A DNA stretch of 64,000 bases from Pseudomonas entomophila (GTDB lineage Bacteria > Pseudomonadota > Gammaproteobacteria > Pseudomonadales > Pseudomonadaceae). The stretch covers positions 124,001 to 188,000 of the forward strand of contig NZ_CP063832.1 of the NCBI RefSeq assembly GCF_023277925.1, read 5' to 3'. Both the position numbers and the translations under genes were made by a program. Within the stretch, counting starts at the first letter, position 1. Each line of letters begins with the position of its first letter. The notes beneath the pieces are model-generated. The model did no database searches. It worked only from the letters and a program-made list of their open reading frames with translations, and was not told the origin of the DNA. This document shows, in pieces, positions 50,019 through 59,083 of this stretch.

Positions 50019-50171
50019 TCAGATTCTACCCAGCAACAAGAGGACCAACAGGACCACCAGCACCACGCCGACGATGCCGGACGGGCCGTAGCCCCATGAG
50101 CGCGAGTGAGGGAAGACCGGCAAGCCACCGATCAGCAGCAGGATCAGGATGATGATGAGGATCGTGGTCAT
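50019..50171 (-). CDS. DUF3309 small membrane protein (50 aa)
   Basis: A 50-residue frame beginning MTTILIIILILLLIGGLPVF, with PHSRSWGYGPSGIVG in the middle and a second helix (VVLVVLLVLLLLGRI). This two-helix layout with the central HSRSWGYGPSG is the DUF3309 family, of unknown function. AAGGA lies seven bases before ATG 50171. It is convergent with the hybrid kinase gene. The 216 bases between it and the next gene hold nothing else that I can support. Confidence 0.85.
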   Translation of the reverse strand: MTTILIIILILLLIGGLPVFPHSRSWGYGPSGIVGVVLVVLLVLLLLGRI

Positions 50172-50387
50172 GGTGGAGTCCTTGCGTGGTTGAGGGTCAA
50201 GGGCCTCGGAATACTGGGCGCTTACTGTGTGCGACTACCGCAGGTGGGCAAAGATTCAATCGGATCGTGACCACGGGCCAGCGATGCCCCCGATATCCCC
50301 TTATTCAGCAGCCTGATGCCGCACCGCGGCCCCATGAGTTGTGGCTAGACTCCAGCCCATTCCCTCCGATCAGGATCAGGCTTCCCC

Positions 50388-51203
50388 ATGCACAACCGAA
50401 TGATGATTACCGGCGCCGGATCCGGTCTCGGCCGCGAGATTGCATTGCGCTGGGCCCGTGATGGCTGGCGCCTGGCCCTGGCCGATGTCAACGAAGCAGG
50501 GTTGCACGAGACGCTGGAGCAGGTGTGCGAGGCGGGTGGCGACGGCTTTATCCAACGCTGCGACGTGCGCGACTACAGCCAGCTCACGGCCCTGGCCCAG
50601 GCATGTGAGGCGAAGTTCGGCGGCATCGACGTGATCGTCAACAATGCGGGAGTCGCCTCGGGCGGTTTCTTCGCCGAGTTGTCGCTGGAGGACTGGGACT
50701 GGCAGATCGCGGTCAACCTGATGGGAGTGGTCAAAGGCTGCAAGGCCTTCCTGCCGCTGCTCGAGCGCAGCAAGGGGCGGATCATCAACATCGCCTCCAT
50801 GGCCGCGCTGATGCAAGGGCCTGGCATGAGCAACTACAACGTGGCCAAGGCCGGCGTGCTGGCGCTGTCGGAAAGCTTGCTGGTGGAACTGCGCCAGGTC
50901 GAGGTGGCGGTGCATGTGGTCTGCCCGTCGTTCTTCCAGACCAACCTGCTCGACTCGTTCCGCGGGCCGGACCCGGCAATGAAGGCACAGGTCGGCAAGT
51001 TGCTGGAAGGCTCGCCCATCAATGCCAGCGACATTGCCGAGCACATTCATGGGCGGGTGGCCGCGGGCGAGTTCCTGATCCTGCCCCATGAGGCTGGGCG
51101 CCAGGCCTGGCAGCTCAAGTGTCAGGCACCGCAGCGTCTGTATGACGAAATGGCGGACATGGCCGTGAAGATGCGGGCGAAGGCCCGCAGAGTTGGCCAT
51201 TGA
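50388..51203 (+). CDS. Classical SDR oxidoreductase
   Basis: A 271-aa short-chain dehydrogenase with TGAGSGLG (8-15), NNAG (86-89 region), catalytic Ser in NIASMAALMQ, and YNVAK (Tyr and Lys). The C-terminal part (~190-271) is helical. It is not part of an operon. Substrate is not evident; the group is annotated as general SDR dehydrogenase in pseudomonads. Confidence 0.9.
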   Translation: MHNRMMITGAGSGLGREIALRWARDGWRLALADVNEAGLHETLEQVCEAGGDGFIQRCDVRDYSQLTALAQACEAKFGGIDVIVNNAGVASGGFFAELSLEDWDWQIAVNLMGVVKGCKAFLPLLERSKGRIINIASMAALMQGPGMSNYNVAKAGVLALSESLLVELRQVEVAVHVVCPSFFQTNLLDSFRGPDPAMKAQVGKLLEGSPINASDIAEHIHGRVAAGEFLILPHEAGRQAWQLKCQAPQRLYDEMADMAVKMRAKARRVGH

Positions 51204-51215
51204 ATGGCGTTTTTT
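51196..51215 (+). terminator. Short hairpin with T tract at the SDR stop
   Basis: GCCAT-TGA-ATGGC followed by GTTTTTTG; the loop is the stop codon of the SDR gene. The stem is only 5 bp, so its strength is uncertain. Confidence 0.5.
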
Positions 51216-51328
51216 GTAGGATCTTTTACTGGTATGCGTGGGATCGGTCTATTTGTTTGGCGAACGATTGTGTAGGCAAAAGCCCTAAGTGCAGTCTCCG
51301 ACTTTCCCTATAGCTGGAGGATCGGAGC

Positions 51329-51514
51329 ATGCTGGTAATCGGACGCGAGATCGGCGAGGTGATCGTCATCGCCGATGACATCAAGATTCAGGTCATGGCG
51401 GTGGAAAACGGCCAGGTACGCTTCGGCATCCAGGCCCCTCGTGATGTTGAAGTGCACCGGGTCGAGGTGTACAAGCGGATCAAGGCGTTGGCCCAGGAGA
51501 AGCAGCGAGCCTGA
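51329..51514 (+). CDS. rsmI: CsrA/RsmA-family RNA-binding regulator (RsmI-like)
   Basis: A 61-aa post-transcriptional regulator that binds GGA motifs in mRNA leaders. The CsrA fold is intact (VIVIADDIKIQVMAVENGQV, FGIQAPRDVEVHRVEVYKRI) with the RNA-binding R44. The N-terminal strand is divergent: MLVIGREIGE in place of MLILTRRVGE, that is changes at positions 4, 5 and 7. This pattern and the neighbourhood fit RsmI, the third paralogue beside RsmA and RsmE in P. putida; the name rests on memory of that group. GGAGG lies upstream of ATG 51329. Confidence 0.85.
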   Translation: MLVIGREIGEVIVIADDIKIQVMAVENGQVRFGIQAPRDVEVHRVEVYKRIKALAQEKQRA

Positions 51515-51520
51515 CGGGCG

Positions 51521-51748
51521 TCAGTCCAACAGTTCGCGCGGTACGTCATGCCTTGCCAGTAGCTGGCATTGCTGGCTTTCCACGTCGAACAGGATGAACG
51601 CCTGGCCCTTGGCCAGCGCCTGGCGCACGCGCAGCACGCGGGTTTCCAGGGGCGTGTCGTCGCCGTTATCGGTACCGTCGCGGGTGACGAAGTCCTCGAT
51701 CAGGCGGGTCAGGGTTTCGGCTTCGAGTTGGTCGTAGGGGATCAGCAT
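51521..51748 (-). CDS. yheU: YheU/UPF0270 family protein
   Basis: A 75-aa protein starting MLIPYDQLEAETLTRLIEDF and continuing VTRDGTDNGDD, the conserved core of UPF0270. The rest is helical with no membrane segment. Function is unknown. It is convergent with rsmI, with only six bases between the stops. Confidence 0.92.
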   Translation of the reverse strand: MLIPYDQLEAETLTRLIEDFVTRDGTDNGDDTPLETRVLRVRQALAKGQAFILFDVESQQCQLLARHDVPRELLD

Positions 51749-51833
51749 GGTCTGGGCAGCAGTGGTGGGCGTGGGCGCATGCTACGTGAAATTTGCGGAC
51801 ATGCGCAGTCACGCATTGATCCAGCACGACCGC

Positions 51834-51904
51834 TGTAGGCGCGCCTTCAGCCGCGATCAGCCGCGAACCGCGTCGCTTGCATCGCGGCTGAAGCCGCTCC
51901 TACA
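51834..51904. repeat. REP pair (family A, left arm degenerate)
   Basis: Left arm TGTAGGCGCGCCTTCAGCCG, right arm the inverse ending GGCTGAAGCCGCTCCTACA, between the yheU start and the M42 peptidase stop. Confidence 0.85.
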
Positions 51905-51913
51905 GAGATCGTG

Positions 51914-53098
51914 TCAACCCTTGTTACCCACCAGGCTGTCCACCGCCGGTACCCGTGTCTCGCTCTCCATCTGTGCGTCGTGCTCCAGCTGGTGGCTGAA
52001 GCGCTCCAGTGAGGCATTGGCCGGCTGCGAGTCGCTGGCGAACACCGGCGGGCTGAGCAGGTAGCCCGAGAGCAGGCGGCTGAGCGCGGCCAGGCTGTCG
52101 ATGTGGGTGCGTTCGTAACCGTGGGTGGCGTCGCAACCGAAGGCCACCAGGGCAGTGCGGATATCGTGTCCAGCGGTCACCGCCGAATGGGCGTCGCTGA
52201 AGTAGTAGCGGAACAGGTCGCGGCGCACGGGCAGGCCCTGATCGCCGGCAAGCTTCAGCAAGTGGCGTGACAAGTGGTAGTCGTAGGGACCCGACGAATC
52301 CTGCATGGCCACGCTCACCGCATGTTCGCTGGAGGCTTGCCCCGGCGCCACCGGGGCGATGTCGATACCGACGAACTCGCTGACATCCCAGGGCAGGGCG
52401 GCTGCGGCACCGGAGCCGGTTTCCTCGGTGATGGTGAACAGCGGGTGGCAGTCGATCAGTGGCTGACGCCCACTTTCCATCACGGCCTTGAGCGCGGCCA
52501 GCAGGGCCGCCACGCCAGCCTTGTCGTCCAGGTGGCGGGCGCTGATATGGCCGCTTTCGGTGAATTCCGGCAGTGGGTCGAACGCCACGCAGTCACCGAT
52601 GGCGATACCCAGCGCCTCGCAATCGGCGCGGGTGGCGCAGTAGGCGTCCAGGCGCACTTCCACATGGTTCCAACTGATCGGCATCTGGTCGATGGCGGTA
52701 TTGAACGCGTGCCCACTGGCCATCAATGGCAGCACGCTGCCGCGAAACACGCCGGTATCGGTGAACACGCTGACCCGGCTGCCTTCGGCGAAGCGGCTCG
52801 ACCAGCAGCCAACCGGGGCCAAGGCCAGGCGACCGTTGTCCTGCAACTGGCGCACGCTGGCGCCGATGGTGTCCAGGTGCGCGGACACAGCGCGGTCGGG
52901 CGAGCTCTGGCGGCCCTTGAGGGTGGCGCGGATGGTGCCGCGGCGGGTCAGTTCGTAGGGGATGCCGAGCTCGTCCAGGCGTTCGGCCACATAGCGCACG
53001 ATGGTGTCGGTGAAACCGGTGGGGCTGGGGATGGCGAGCATCTCCAGCAGGACCTTCTTGAGGTAGTCGAGGTCGGGTTCGGGGGGGCATGAAGGCAT
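51914..53098 (-). CDS. NAGGN-system M42 family metallopeptidase
   Basis: A 394-aa di-metal aminopeptidase of the M42 type: AHLDTIG, ARHLDDKAGVAALLAAL and TITEETGSG hold the metal ligands and the catalytic glutamate, with late DATHGYERTH. It follows ngg by 90 bases on the same strand. This third gene accompanies asnO-ngg in many proteobacteria and is thought to take part in turnover of the dipeptide osmolyte. AAGGAG lies six bases before ATG 53098. Confidence 0.92.
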   Translation of the reverse strand: MPSCPPEPDLDYLKKVLLEMLAIPSPTGFTDTIVRYVAERLDELGIPYELTRRGTIRATLKGRQSSPDRAVSAHLDTIGASVRQLQDNGRLALAPVGCWSSRFAEGSRVSVFTDTGVFRGSVLPLMASGHAFNTAIDQMPISWNHVEVRLDAYCATRADCEALGIAIGDCVAFDPLPEFTESGHISARHLDDKAGVAALLAALKAVMESGRQPLIDCHPLFTITEETGSGAAAALPWDVSEFVGIDIAPVAPGQASSEHAVSVAMQDSSGPYDYHLSRHLLKLAGDQGLPVRRDLFRYYFSDAHSAVTAGHDIRTALVAFGCDATHGYERTHIDSLAALSRLLSGYLLSPPVFASDSQPANASLERFSHQLEHDAQMESETRVPAVDSLVGNKG

Positions 53099-53137
53099 GG
53101 GGCACTCCTTGGGCTTGGTGTCGTGTCTGCTGGCCCG

Positions 53138-53164
53138 TTCGCCGGCAAGGCCGGCTCCTGCAGG
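53138..53164. repeat. Single REP unit (family B)
   Basis: TTCGCCGGCAAGGCCGGCTC continuing CTGCAGG, without a partner, between ngg and the M42 peptidase gene. Confidence 0.75.
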
Positions 53165-53187
53165 TGCGGCGCCGATGGCGAGGCGGT

Positions 53188-54933
53188 TCACACCAATGGC
53201 CGGCTATGGGGGAACAGCAGGTCGACGAATCGTTCGGCGGTAGGCTGTGGTTCATGATTGGCCAACCCTGCGCGCTCGTTGGCTTCGATGATCACGTAGT
53301 CCGGGTGCTCGGCATCGCGGACCATGAAATCCAGCCCAACGACGGGTATTTCCAGTGCGCGGGCGGCGCGCACGGCGGCATCGGCCAGCACGGGGTGCAG
53401 GCGCGCGGTGACGTCCTCCAGCGTGCCGCCGGTGTGCAGGTTGGCGGTGCGGCGCACGGCCAGGCGCTGACCGGCCGGCAGCACATGGTGGAAGCCCAGG
53501 CCCGCGGCCTTGAGTGTGCGCTCGGTCTCGTCGTCCAGGGGGATGCGGCTTTCGCCGCCCGTGGCGGCCTGGCGCCTGCGGCTCTGGGCGTCGATCAGCG
53601 CGCGGAGGTTGTGCCTGCCGTCGCCAGTCACCTGCGCCGGATGGCGGATGGCAGCGGCCACTACTTCGTAGCCAATCACCAGGATGCGCAAGTCACTGCC
53701 TGGGTGAAAACTCTCCAGCAACACGCGGCTGTCGAAGCGCCGGGCCTGCTCGATGGCCTGGTCGAGTTCGTCGATCTGGCTCAGGTTCACCGCTACACCC
53801 TGGCCTTGTTCGCCGTCCACCGGCTTGACCACCACCGCGCCATGCGCGTCGAGGAACGCCTGGTTGTCGTCGGCGGCGCCTGCCAGTTGCTGCGCCGGTA
53901 CTTGCAGACCGGCAGCGTGCAGCACCTTGCGGGTCAGGCACTTGTCCTGGCAGAGGGTCATGGTCACGGCGCTGGTCAGGTCGCTGAGCGACTCACGGCA
54001 ACGAATGCGTCGCCCGCCAAGGCTCAGGGTGAACAAGCCGCTGGCGGCATCGTCCACTTGCACTTCGATGCCGCGACGCAGGGCCTCGTCGACGATGATG
54101 CGGGCATAAGGGTTGAGCCCGGCTTCCGGCCCCGGGCCCAGGAACAATGGCTGGTTGATGCCGTTCTTGCGCTTGATCGCGAAGGTCGGCAGGTTGCGAA
54201 AACCGAGCTTGTGGTACAGGCGCTTGGCCTGGCGATTGTCGTGCAGCACCGAGAGGTCGAGGTAAGCCAGGCCCCGGCTCAGGTAGTGTTCGACCAGGTG
54301 GCGGACCAGTACCTCGCCGACACCCGGGCGCGTGCACTGTGGGTCGACGGCCAGGCACCAGAGGCTGCAGCCATGTTCGGGGTCGTCGAAGGCCTTGTGG
54401 TGGTCCAGGCCCATGACACTGCCGATCACCGCGTTGCTGTCTTCATCCTCGGCCAACCAGTACACCGGGCCACCGAGGTGGCGTGGGGTGAGCAACCGCG
54501 CATCGACCGGCAGCATGCCGCGGGCCTGGTACAGCGTATTGATCGCCTGCCAGTCCGCGGCGCTTTGCGCGCGGCGAATGCGAAAGCCGCGGAACACCCG
54601 TTGCGCCGGGCGGTAGTCGGTGAACCACAGGCGCAGGGTATCGGACGGGTCGAGGAACAGTTGTTGCGGCGCCTGGGCCAGTACCTGCTGAGGGGCGGCC
54701 ACGTACAGTGCAATGTCACGTTCACCGGTCTGTTCTTCCAGCAGGGCCTCGGCAAGGCTGACCGGGTCAGGGTAGGTGTGCCCGATCAGCAGCCGCCCCC
54801 AGCCACAGTGCACGGCGCGAGGCTGGTCGTGGGGTTGGTTGCCGTCACCGGCCAGGCGCGCCTGCAGGCGTTCGTAGGATGGCGCCTGGCCGCGCAGCAG
54901 GCGTTGCCCGTAGGCGATTTCATGCGCTTTCAT
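53188..54933 (-). CDS. ngg: N-acetylglutaminylglutamine synthetase (GNAT + ATP-grasp)
   Basis: A 581-aa enzyme that joins and acetylates glutamine units in NAGGN osmolyte synthesis. The N-terminal half (~100-290) is a GNAT acetyltransferase (LWCLAVDPQCTRPGVGEVLV, YLDLSVLHDNRQAKRLYHKL); the C-terminal half (~300-575) is an ATP-grasp ligase (VVKPVDGEQGQGVAVNL, VGLDFMVRDAEHPDYVIIEA). The start is 3 bases after the asnO stop, so translation is coupled. Such genes are induced by salt stress; no osmo-promoter element is visible here. Confidence 0.95.
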   Translation of the reverse strand: MKAHEIAYGQRLLRGQAPSYERLQARLAGDGNQPHDQPRAVHCGWGRLLIGHTYPDPVSLAEALLEEQTGERDIALYVAAPQQVLAQAPQQLFLDPSDTLRLWFTDYRPAQRVFRGFRIRRAQSAADWQAINTLYQARGMLPVDARLLTPRHLGGPVYWLAEDEDSNAVIGSVMGLDHHKAFDDPEHGCSLWCLAVDPQCTRPGVGEVLVRHLVEHYLSRGLAYLDLSVLHDNRQAKRLYHKLGFRNLPTFAIKRKNGINQPLFLGPGPEAGLNPYARIIVDEALRRGIEVQVDDAASGLFTLSLGGRRIRCRESLSDLTSAVTMTLCQDKCLTRKVLHAAGLQVPAQQLAGAADDNQAFLDAHGAVVVKPVDGEQGQGVAVNLSQIDELDQAIEQARRFDSRVLLESFHPGSDLRILVIGYEVVAAAIRHPAQVTGDGRHNLRALIDAQSRRRQAATGGESRIPLDDETERTLKAAGLGFHHVLPAGQRLAVRRTANLHTGGTLEDVTARLHPVLADAAVRAARALEIPVVGLDFMVRDAEHPDYVIIEANERAGLANHEPQPTAERFVDLLFPHSRPLV

Positions 54934-54936
54934 CGA

Positions 54937-56724
54937 TCAGATTCCTTGCTCGCTGAGCCACAGGTTCAGGGCCGCCAGCTGCCATAGTTTGGAGCCGCGC
55001 AGCGGGGTGAGCTGGCCGTGCGGGTTGCTCAGCAGACGATCAAGCATTGCCGGGTTGAACAGGCCGCGGTCCTGGCTGGGGTCGGTCAGCAGCTCGCGGA
55101 CCCAATCCAGGGTCGCACCCTGCAGGTGCTTCAAGCCGGGCACCGGAAAATAGCCTTTCTTGCGATCGATCACCTCATGGGGGATGACCCGCCGCGCTGC
55201 CTGCTTGAGCACCTGCTTGCCGCCATCGGGCAACTTGAAGCGCGCTGGGACGCGCGCCGACAGCTCCACCAGGCGATAGTCCAGGAACGGCGTGCGCGCC
55301 TCCAGGCCCCAGGCCATGGTCATGTTGTCCACGCGCTTGACCGGGTCGTCCACCAGCATCACCGTGCTGTCCAGGCGCAGGGCCTTGTCCACCGCGTCGG
55401 GGGCACCCGGGCGGGCGAAGTGTTCGCGTACGAAGTCACCTGCGGCATCGCTCTCCAGCAGCCAAGGCGCTTGCACGGTCTCGCGGTATTCGTCGTGGCT
55501 ACGGTCGAAGAAGGCGGCGCGGTAGGCGCCGAATGCGTCTTCGGCGCCGTCGACCTGCGGGTACCAGTGATAGCCCGCGAACAGTTCGTCGGCGCCCTGG
55601 CCGCTCTGCACGCCCTTGCAGTGCTTCGCCACTTCCCGCGAGAGCAGGTAGAAGGCGATGCAGTCATGGCTGACCATCGGTTCGCTCATGGCGCGAAACG
55701 CAGCCGGCAATTGCTCGATGATCTCGCGCTCGTCGATGCGCAGCTGATGATGGCGGGTGCCGTAGTGGCGGGCGATCAGGTCGGAATACTGGAACTCGTC
55801 GCCGCGTTCGCCACCGGCATCCTCGAAGCCGATGGAGAAGGTCGACAGGTCATCGACCCCGGCTTCGCGCAGCAGGCCGACCAGCAGGCTGGAGTCGACG
55901 CCACCAGATAGCAGCACGCCGACATCCACCGCCGCACGTTGGCGGATCGCCACGGCGTCGCGGGTGGTGTCGAGCACCCGGGTGGTCCAGCCTTCGAGGT
56001 CGAGTTCGCGCTCATCCGGGTTAGGGCCGTAGTGCAATTGCCACCAGGCTTGGCGTTCGACTTCACCATGGTGGTCGATACGCATCCAGGTGCCGGGTTC
56101 GAGCTTCTGCACATTGGCCAGCAGGGTGCGTGGCGCAGGGACCACGGCGTGGAAGTTGAGGTAGTGGTTGAGCGCCACCGGGTCGATCATCGGGTCGATA
56201 TCACCGCCCTTGAGCAGCGCCGGCAGCGTCGAGGCAAAGCGCAGGCGTTCACCGCTGCGCGACAGGTACAGCGGCTTCACGCCGAGGCGGTCACGGGCCA
56301 GGAACAGGCGCTGGTTGTCGCGCTCCCAGATGGCCAGGGCGAACATGCCGTTGAGCTTGGGCAGCAGCGCCGCGCCCCAGGCGTGGTAGCCCTTGAGCAG
56401 TACTTCGGTGTCGCCGTCCGAGTGGAAGTGATAGCCCAGGTCCTGAAGCTCCTGGCGCAGTTCGGGATAGTTGTAGATGGCGCCGTTGAAGGCCAGTGAC
56501 AGGCCCAGGGTGTTGTCGACCATGGGCTGGGCCGAGGCGTCGGACAGGTCCATGATCTTCAGGCGGCGGTGGCCGAGGGCGATCGGGCCCTGGCTATGGA
56601 AGCCCCAGGCGTCGGGGCCGCGTGGGGCCAGGTGGTGGGTGATGCGCTCCACCGCGGCGAGGTCCGCCGGGCGTGGGGCTTGGTCGAGGGGGGTGAAACG
56701 TAACTCTCCTGCTAATCCGCACAT
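54937..56724 (-). CDS. asnO: N-acetylglutaminylglutamine amidotransferase (AsnB-like)
   Basis: A 595-aa glutamine-dependent amidotransferase of the asparagine synthetase family that makes the terminal amide of NAGGN. Cys2 of the class II amidotransferase domain (MCGLAGEL) is intact, with ALGHRRLKIMDLS, and the ATP pyrophosphatase domain carries SGGVDSSLL. TAAGGA lies three bases before ATG 56724. First gene of asnO-ngg-M42. Confidence 0.95.
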   Translation of the reverse strand: MCGLAGELRFTPLDQAPRPADLAAVERITHHLAPRGPDAWGFHSQGPIALGHRRLKIMDLSDASAQPMVDNTLGLSLAFNGAIYNYPELRQELQDLGYHFHSDGDTEVLLKGYHAWGAALLPKLNGMFALAIWERDNQRLFLARDRLGVKPLYLSRSGERLRFASTLPALLKGGDIDPMIDPVALNHYLNFHAVVPAPRTLLANVQKLEPGTWMRIDHHGEVERQAWWQLHYGPNPDERELDLEGWTTRVLDTTRDAVAIRQRAAVDVGVLLSGGVDSSLLVGLLREAGVDDLSTFSIGFEDAGGERGDEFQYSDLIARHYGTRHHQLRIDEREIIEQLPAAFRAMSEPMVSHDCIAFYLLSREVAKHCKGVQSGQGADELFAGYHWYPQVDGAEDAFGAYRAAFFDRSHDEYRETVQAPWLLESDAAGDFVREHFARPGAPDAVDKALRLDSTVMLVDDPVKRVDNMTMAWGLEARTPFLDYRLVELSARVPARFKLPDGGKQVLKQAARRVIPHEVIDRKKGYFPVPGLKHLQGATLDWVRELLTDPSQDRGLFNPAMLDRLLSNPHGQLTPLRGSKLWQLAALNLWLSEQGI

Positions 56725-56867
56725 AAGTCCTTACCGGTTTTGCCGTTGGGGAGGTGTGCCCTTTACGCTGGGCACCTAGTGAAGGACATGGTTGAGTTGC
56801 GAGAGTTTTATATCGATCTGTTATATAGGGTGATGGCAGTTTGCTCGAGTGGTACGCGAGTGCCCTC

Positions 56868-56949
56868 TGTAGGAGCTTTAGCCGCGATGGGGGCATCACC
56901 GTGCCTGGCACCCGCTTCGCGGGTGATCGCGGCTGAAGCCGCTCCTACA
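56868..56949. repeat. REP pair (family A)
   Basis: Left arm TGTAGGAGCTTTAGCCGCGA (shortened), right arm the inverse ending GGCTGAAGCCGCTCCTACA, centre GGCACCCGCTTCGCGGGT, between the asnO promoter region and the mnmC stop. Nothing else is recognised in 56725-56986. Confidence 0.9.
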
Positions 56950-56986
56950 GAGGTCGTATCGGATCGCCCAACCGGCGAACAATCCG

Positions 56987-58951
56987 TTACTTGCCGCGAA
57001 TCAGGCGGCGCAAGGCAAAGCGGTTAGGATGGCACGCCTCGGCAATGGCCCTGGGGACCGGCAACGGTTCGCCGCAGACCCACGCCGCGACCAGCTCACC
57101 CGACAACGGCGCCGTGATCAGTCCGCGCGAGCCGTGCCCGCTGTTCACATACAACCCATCCAGCCACGGGCAGGCGATATCCGGCACCTGGCGGGCATCC
57201 TTGGCCAGCATGGAATAGGTTGCGTTGAACGCCTCGACATCAGCGACCGGCCCGACAATGGGCAGGTAGTCGGGGCTGGTGCAGCGAAACGCCGCGCGCC
57301 CTTCGAGCCGTTCCACATCAAGCTCGGTGACACCGAGACGTGTGGCCAGGTCGGTAGAGATGTCCTCCAGCAACCCCAGGTTGCCTTGGTGCTCCGTCGT
57401 GGTTGGCGTCAGGTCCTCGTTATGGAAGTCGAAACTGGCCCCGAGCGTATGTTCGTCGCCACGCGGCGGCGCGACATAGCCATCGGCGCAGACCACCGTG
57501 CGCAGCGCGCGGCTGGCCTCGGTGGCCGGCAGGCGCGTGATCTGCCCGCGAATACGCTTGAGCGGCAGCTCGGCGCAGGCTGGGAAGCGGCGTACGTCGG
57601 CGGCACCGGCCAGCACCACCAGCGGCGCACTGGCCAGCAGACGCTCACCATCCCATGCCTGCCACAGGTCGTCGGCCTTGCGCAGCTCGATCACCTCATG
57701 GTGGTTGAGCAAGCGGATATTCGGATGCCGCAGCTGCGCTCGGCACAAGGCCGGCGGATGCACCCAGCCGCCTTCGGGATAGAACAGGCCGCCACTGGCC
57801 AGGGTGATGCCGGCCACCGCCTCGGCCTGGTCGCGCTCGAGCCGCTGCAGCAGGCCTTCGTCGAACGCTGTGGCCAGCTTGGCCTGGCGTGCGGCTTCCT
57901 GGTCGTCGAAGGCCAGTTGCAGCACGCCGCAGGCATCCCAGTCCTGGCCGCGCTGCAGGCGTTCAAGCCAGCGGCGGGTGTAGCCAAAGCCCGAGAGGAT
58001 CATCTGTGACAGGGCGGTGCCATGGGCGGACAGCTTGAGGTACAGCACGCCTTGCGGGTTGCCCGAGGCCTCCTGGGCCGGGCCATCATGGCGCTCCAGC
58101 ACGCTGACCTGCCAGCCCCGGGCGGCCAGGCTGCTGGCCGTGGCGCTGCCGGCCAGGCCGGCGCCGATCACCAGCGCTTGGCGTGGGCCTGGAAGGCTGG
58201 ACGGGCGGGCGTACCAAGGGGCGCTGGGGGCTGGCGCGGCGCCGCTGTACACGCCGTGCATCACTTCCCACTTCTTGCCGATGCCCGGCACTTTCTTCAT
58301 GGCGAAGCCGGCCTCGATCAGCGAACGGCGTACCCAGCCGGTGGTGGTGAAGGTACCGAGTGTGGTGCCCTGGCGCGACAGGCGAGCCAGTTGATTGAAC
58401 AGTTCGGGGGTCCACATGTCGGGGTTCTTCGCCGGGGCGAAGCCGTCGAGGAACCAGGCGTCGATGCAGGCGTCGAGTTGGGGCAACTGCTCCAGCGCAT
58501 CGCCGATCATGAGGGTCAGGGTGACCCGGCCGCCGTCGAGGCTGAACTGCTGGAAGCCTGGGTGGATCGCTACGTACTGCGCGAGCAGCGGCTGGGTGAA
58601 GGCTGCCAGGTCCGGCCACAGCTGCATGGCACGAGCAAGGTCGTCGCGGCTGAGCGGGTACTTCTCTACGCTGACGAAATGCAGGCGCGCCCCGGCGGGG
58701 GCCTGCTCGGTGAACAGTTGCCAGGCGCAGAAGAAGTTCATGCCGGTGCCAAAGCCCGTCTCGCCGATCACCAGGCAGTCGTGCGGCGTCAGTTCGGCGA
58801 AACGCTGGCGCAGGTGGTTCTGCTCGATGAATACGTGCAGGGTTTCGTCGATGCCTTCGTTGATGGCGAAGTAGACATCGTCGTACTGCCGAGAGTGGGG
58901 GCGGCCCTGGTCGTCCCAGTCGATCTGGGCATGTTGAAGAACGGTGGACAT
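56987..58951 (-). CDS. mnmC: Bifunctional tRNA wobble-uridine enzyme MnmC
   Basis: A 654-aa fusion that finishes mnm5s2U34 in tRNA. The N-terminal MnmD methyltransferase domain (~1-240) has the SAM loop GETGFGTGMNF (63-73) and DAWFLDGFAPAKNPDMW. The C-terminal FAD oxidase domain (~255-640) carries VIGAGLAGSATASSLAARG and late YVNSGHGSRGLITAPLSGEL. Length and order match the two-domain protein. No strong ribosome site is seen before ATG 58951. Confidence 0.95.
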   Translation of the reverse strand: MSTVLQHAQIDWDDQGRPHSRQYDDVYFAINEGIDETLHVFIEQNHLRQRFAELTPHDCLVIGETGFGTGMNFFCAWQLFTEQAPAGARLHFVSVEKYPLSRDDLARAMQLWPDLAAFTQPLLAQYVAIHPGFQQFSLDGGRVTLTLMIGDALEQLPQLDACIDAWFLDGFAPAKNPDMWTPELFNQLARLSRQGTTLGTFTTTGWVRRSLIEAGFAMKKVPGIGKKWEVMHGVYSGAAPAPSAPWYARPSSLPGPRQALVIGAGLAGSATASSLAARGWQVSVLERHDGPAQEASGNPQGVLYLKLSAHGTALSQMILSGFGYTRRWLERLQRGQDWDACGVLQLAFDDQEAARQAKLATAFDEGLLQRLERDQAEAVAGITLASGGLFYPEGGWVHPPALCRAQLRHPNIRLLNHHEVIELRKADDLWQAWDGERLLASAPLVVLAGAADVRRFPACAELPLKRIRGQITRLPATEASRALRTVVCADGYVAPPRGDEHTLGASFDFHNEDLTPTTTEHQGNLGLLEDISTDLATRLGVTELDVERLEGRAAFRCTSPDYLPIVGPVADVEAFNATYSMLAKDARQVPDIACPWLDGLYVNSGHGSRGLITAPLSGELVAAWVCGEPLPVPRAIAEACHPNRFALRRLIRGK

Positions 58952-59083
58952 GGTTGGCTCGGTTGCAGCGGATGGGCGGATTTTATGTCATCCGTGGGAT
59001 TTGCGCAGGTTGTGCTGGCGCAAGGGGCGGTACAGGCGAAGCACAATTCCGCTAGTCTTGCTCATCCAATGAGGGAGCCATCC

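Noticed and set aside
58022..59083. Long N-terminal extension of the polyphosphate phosphotransferase
   Set aside because: The extension is the antisense of mnmC; a good GAGGGAG site and the family start fit ATG 59084.
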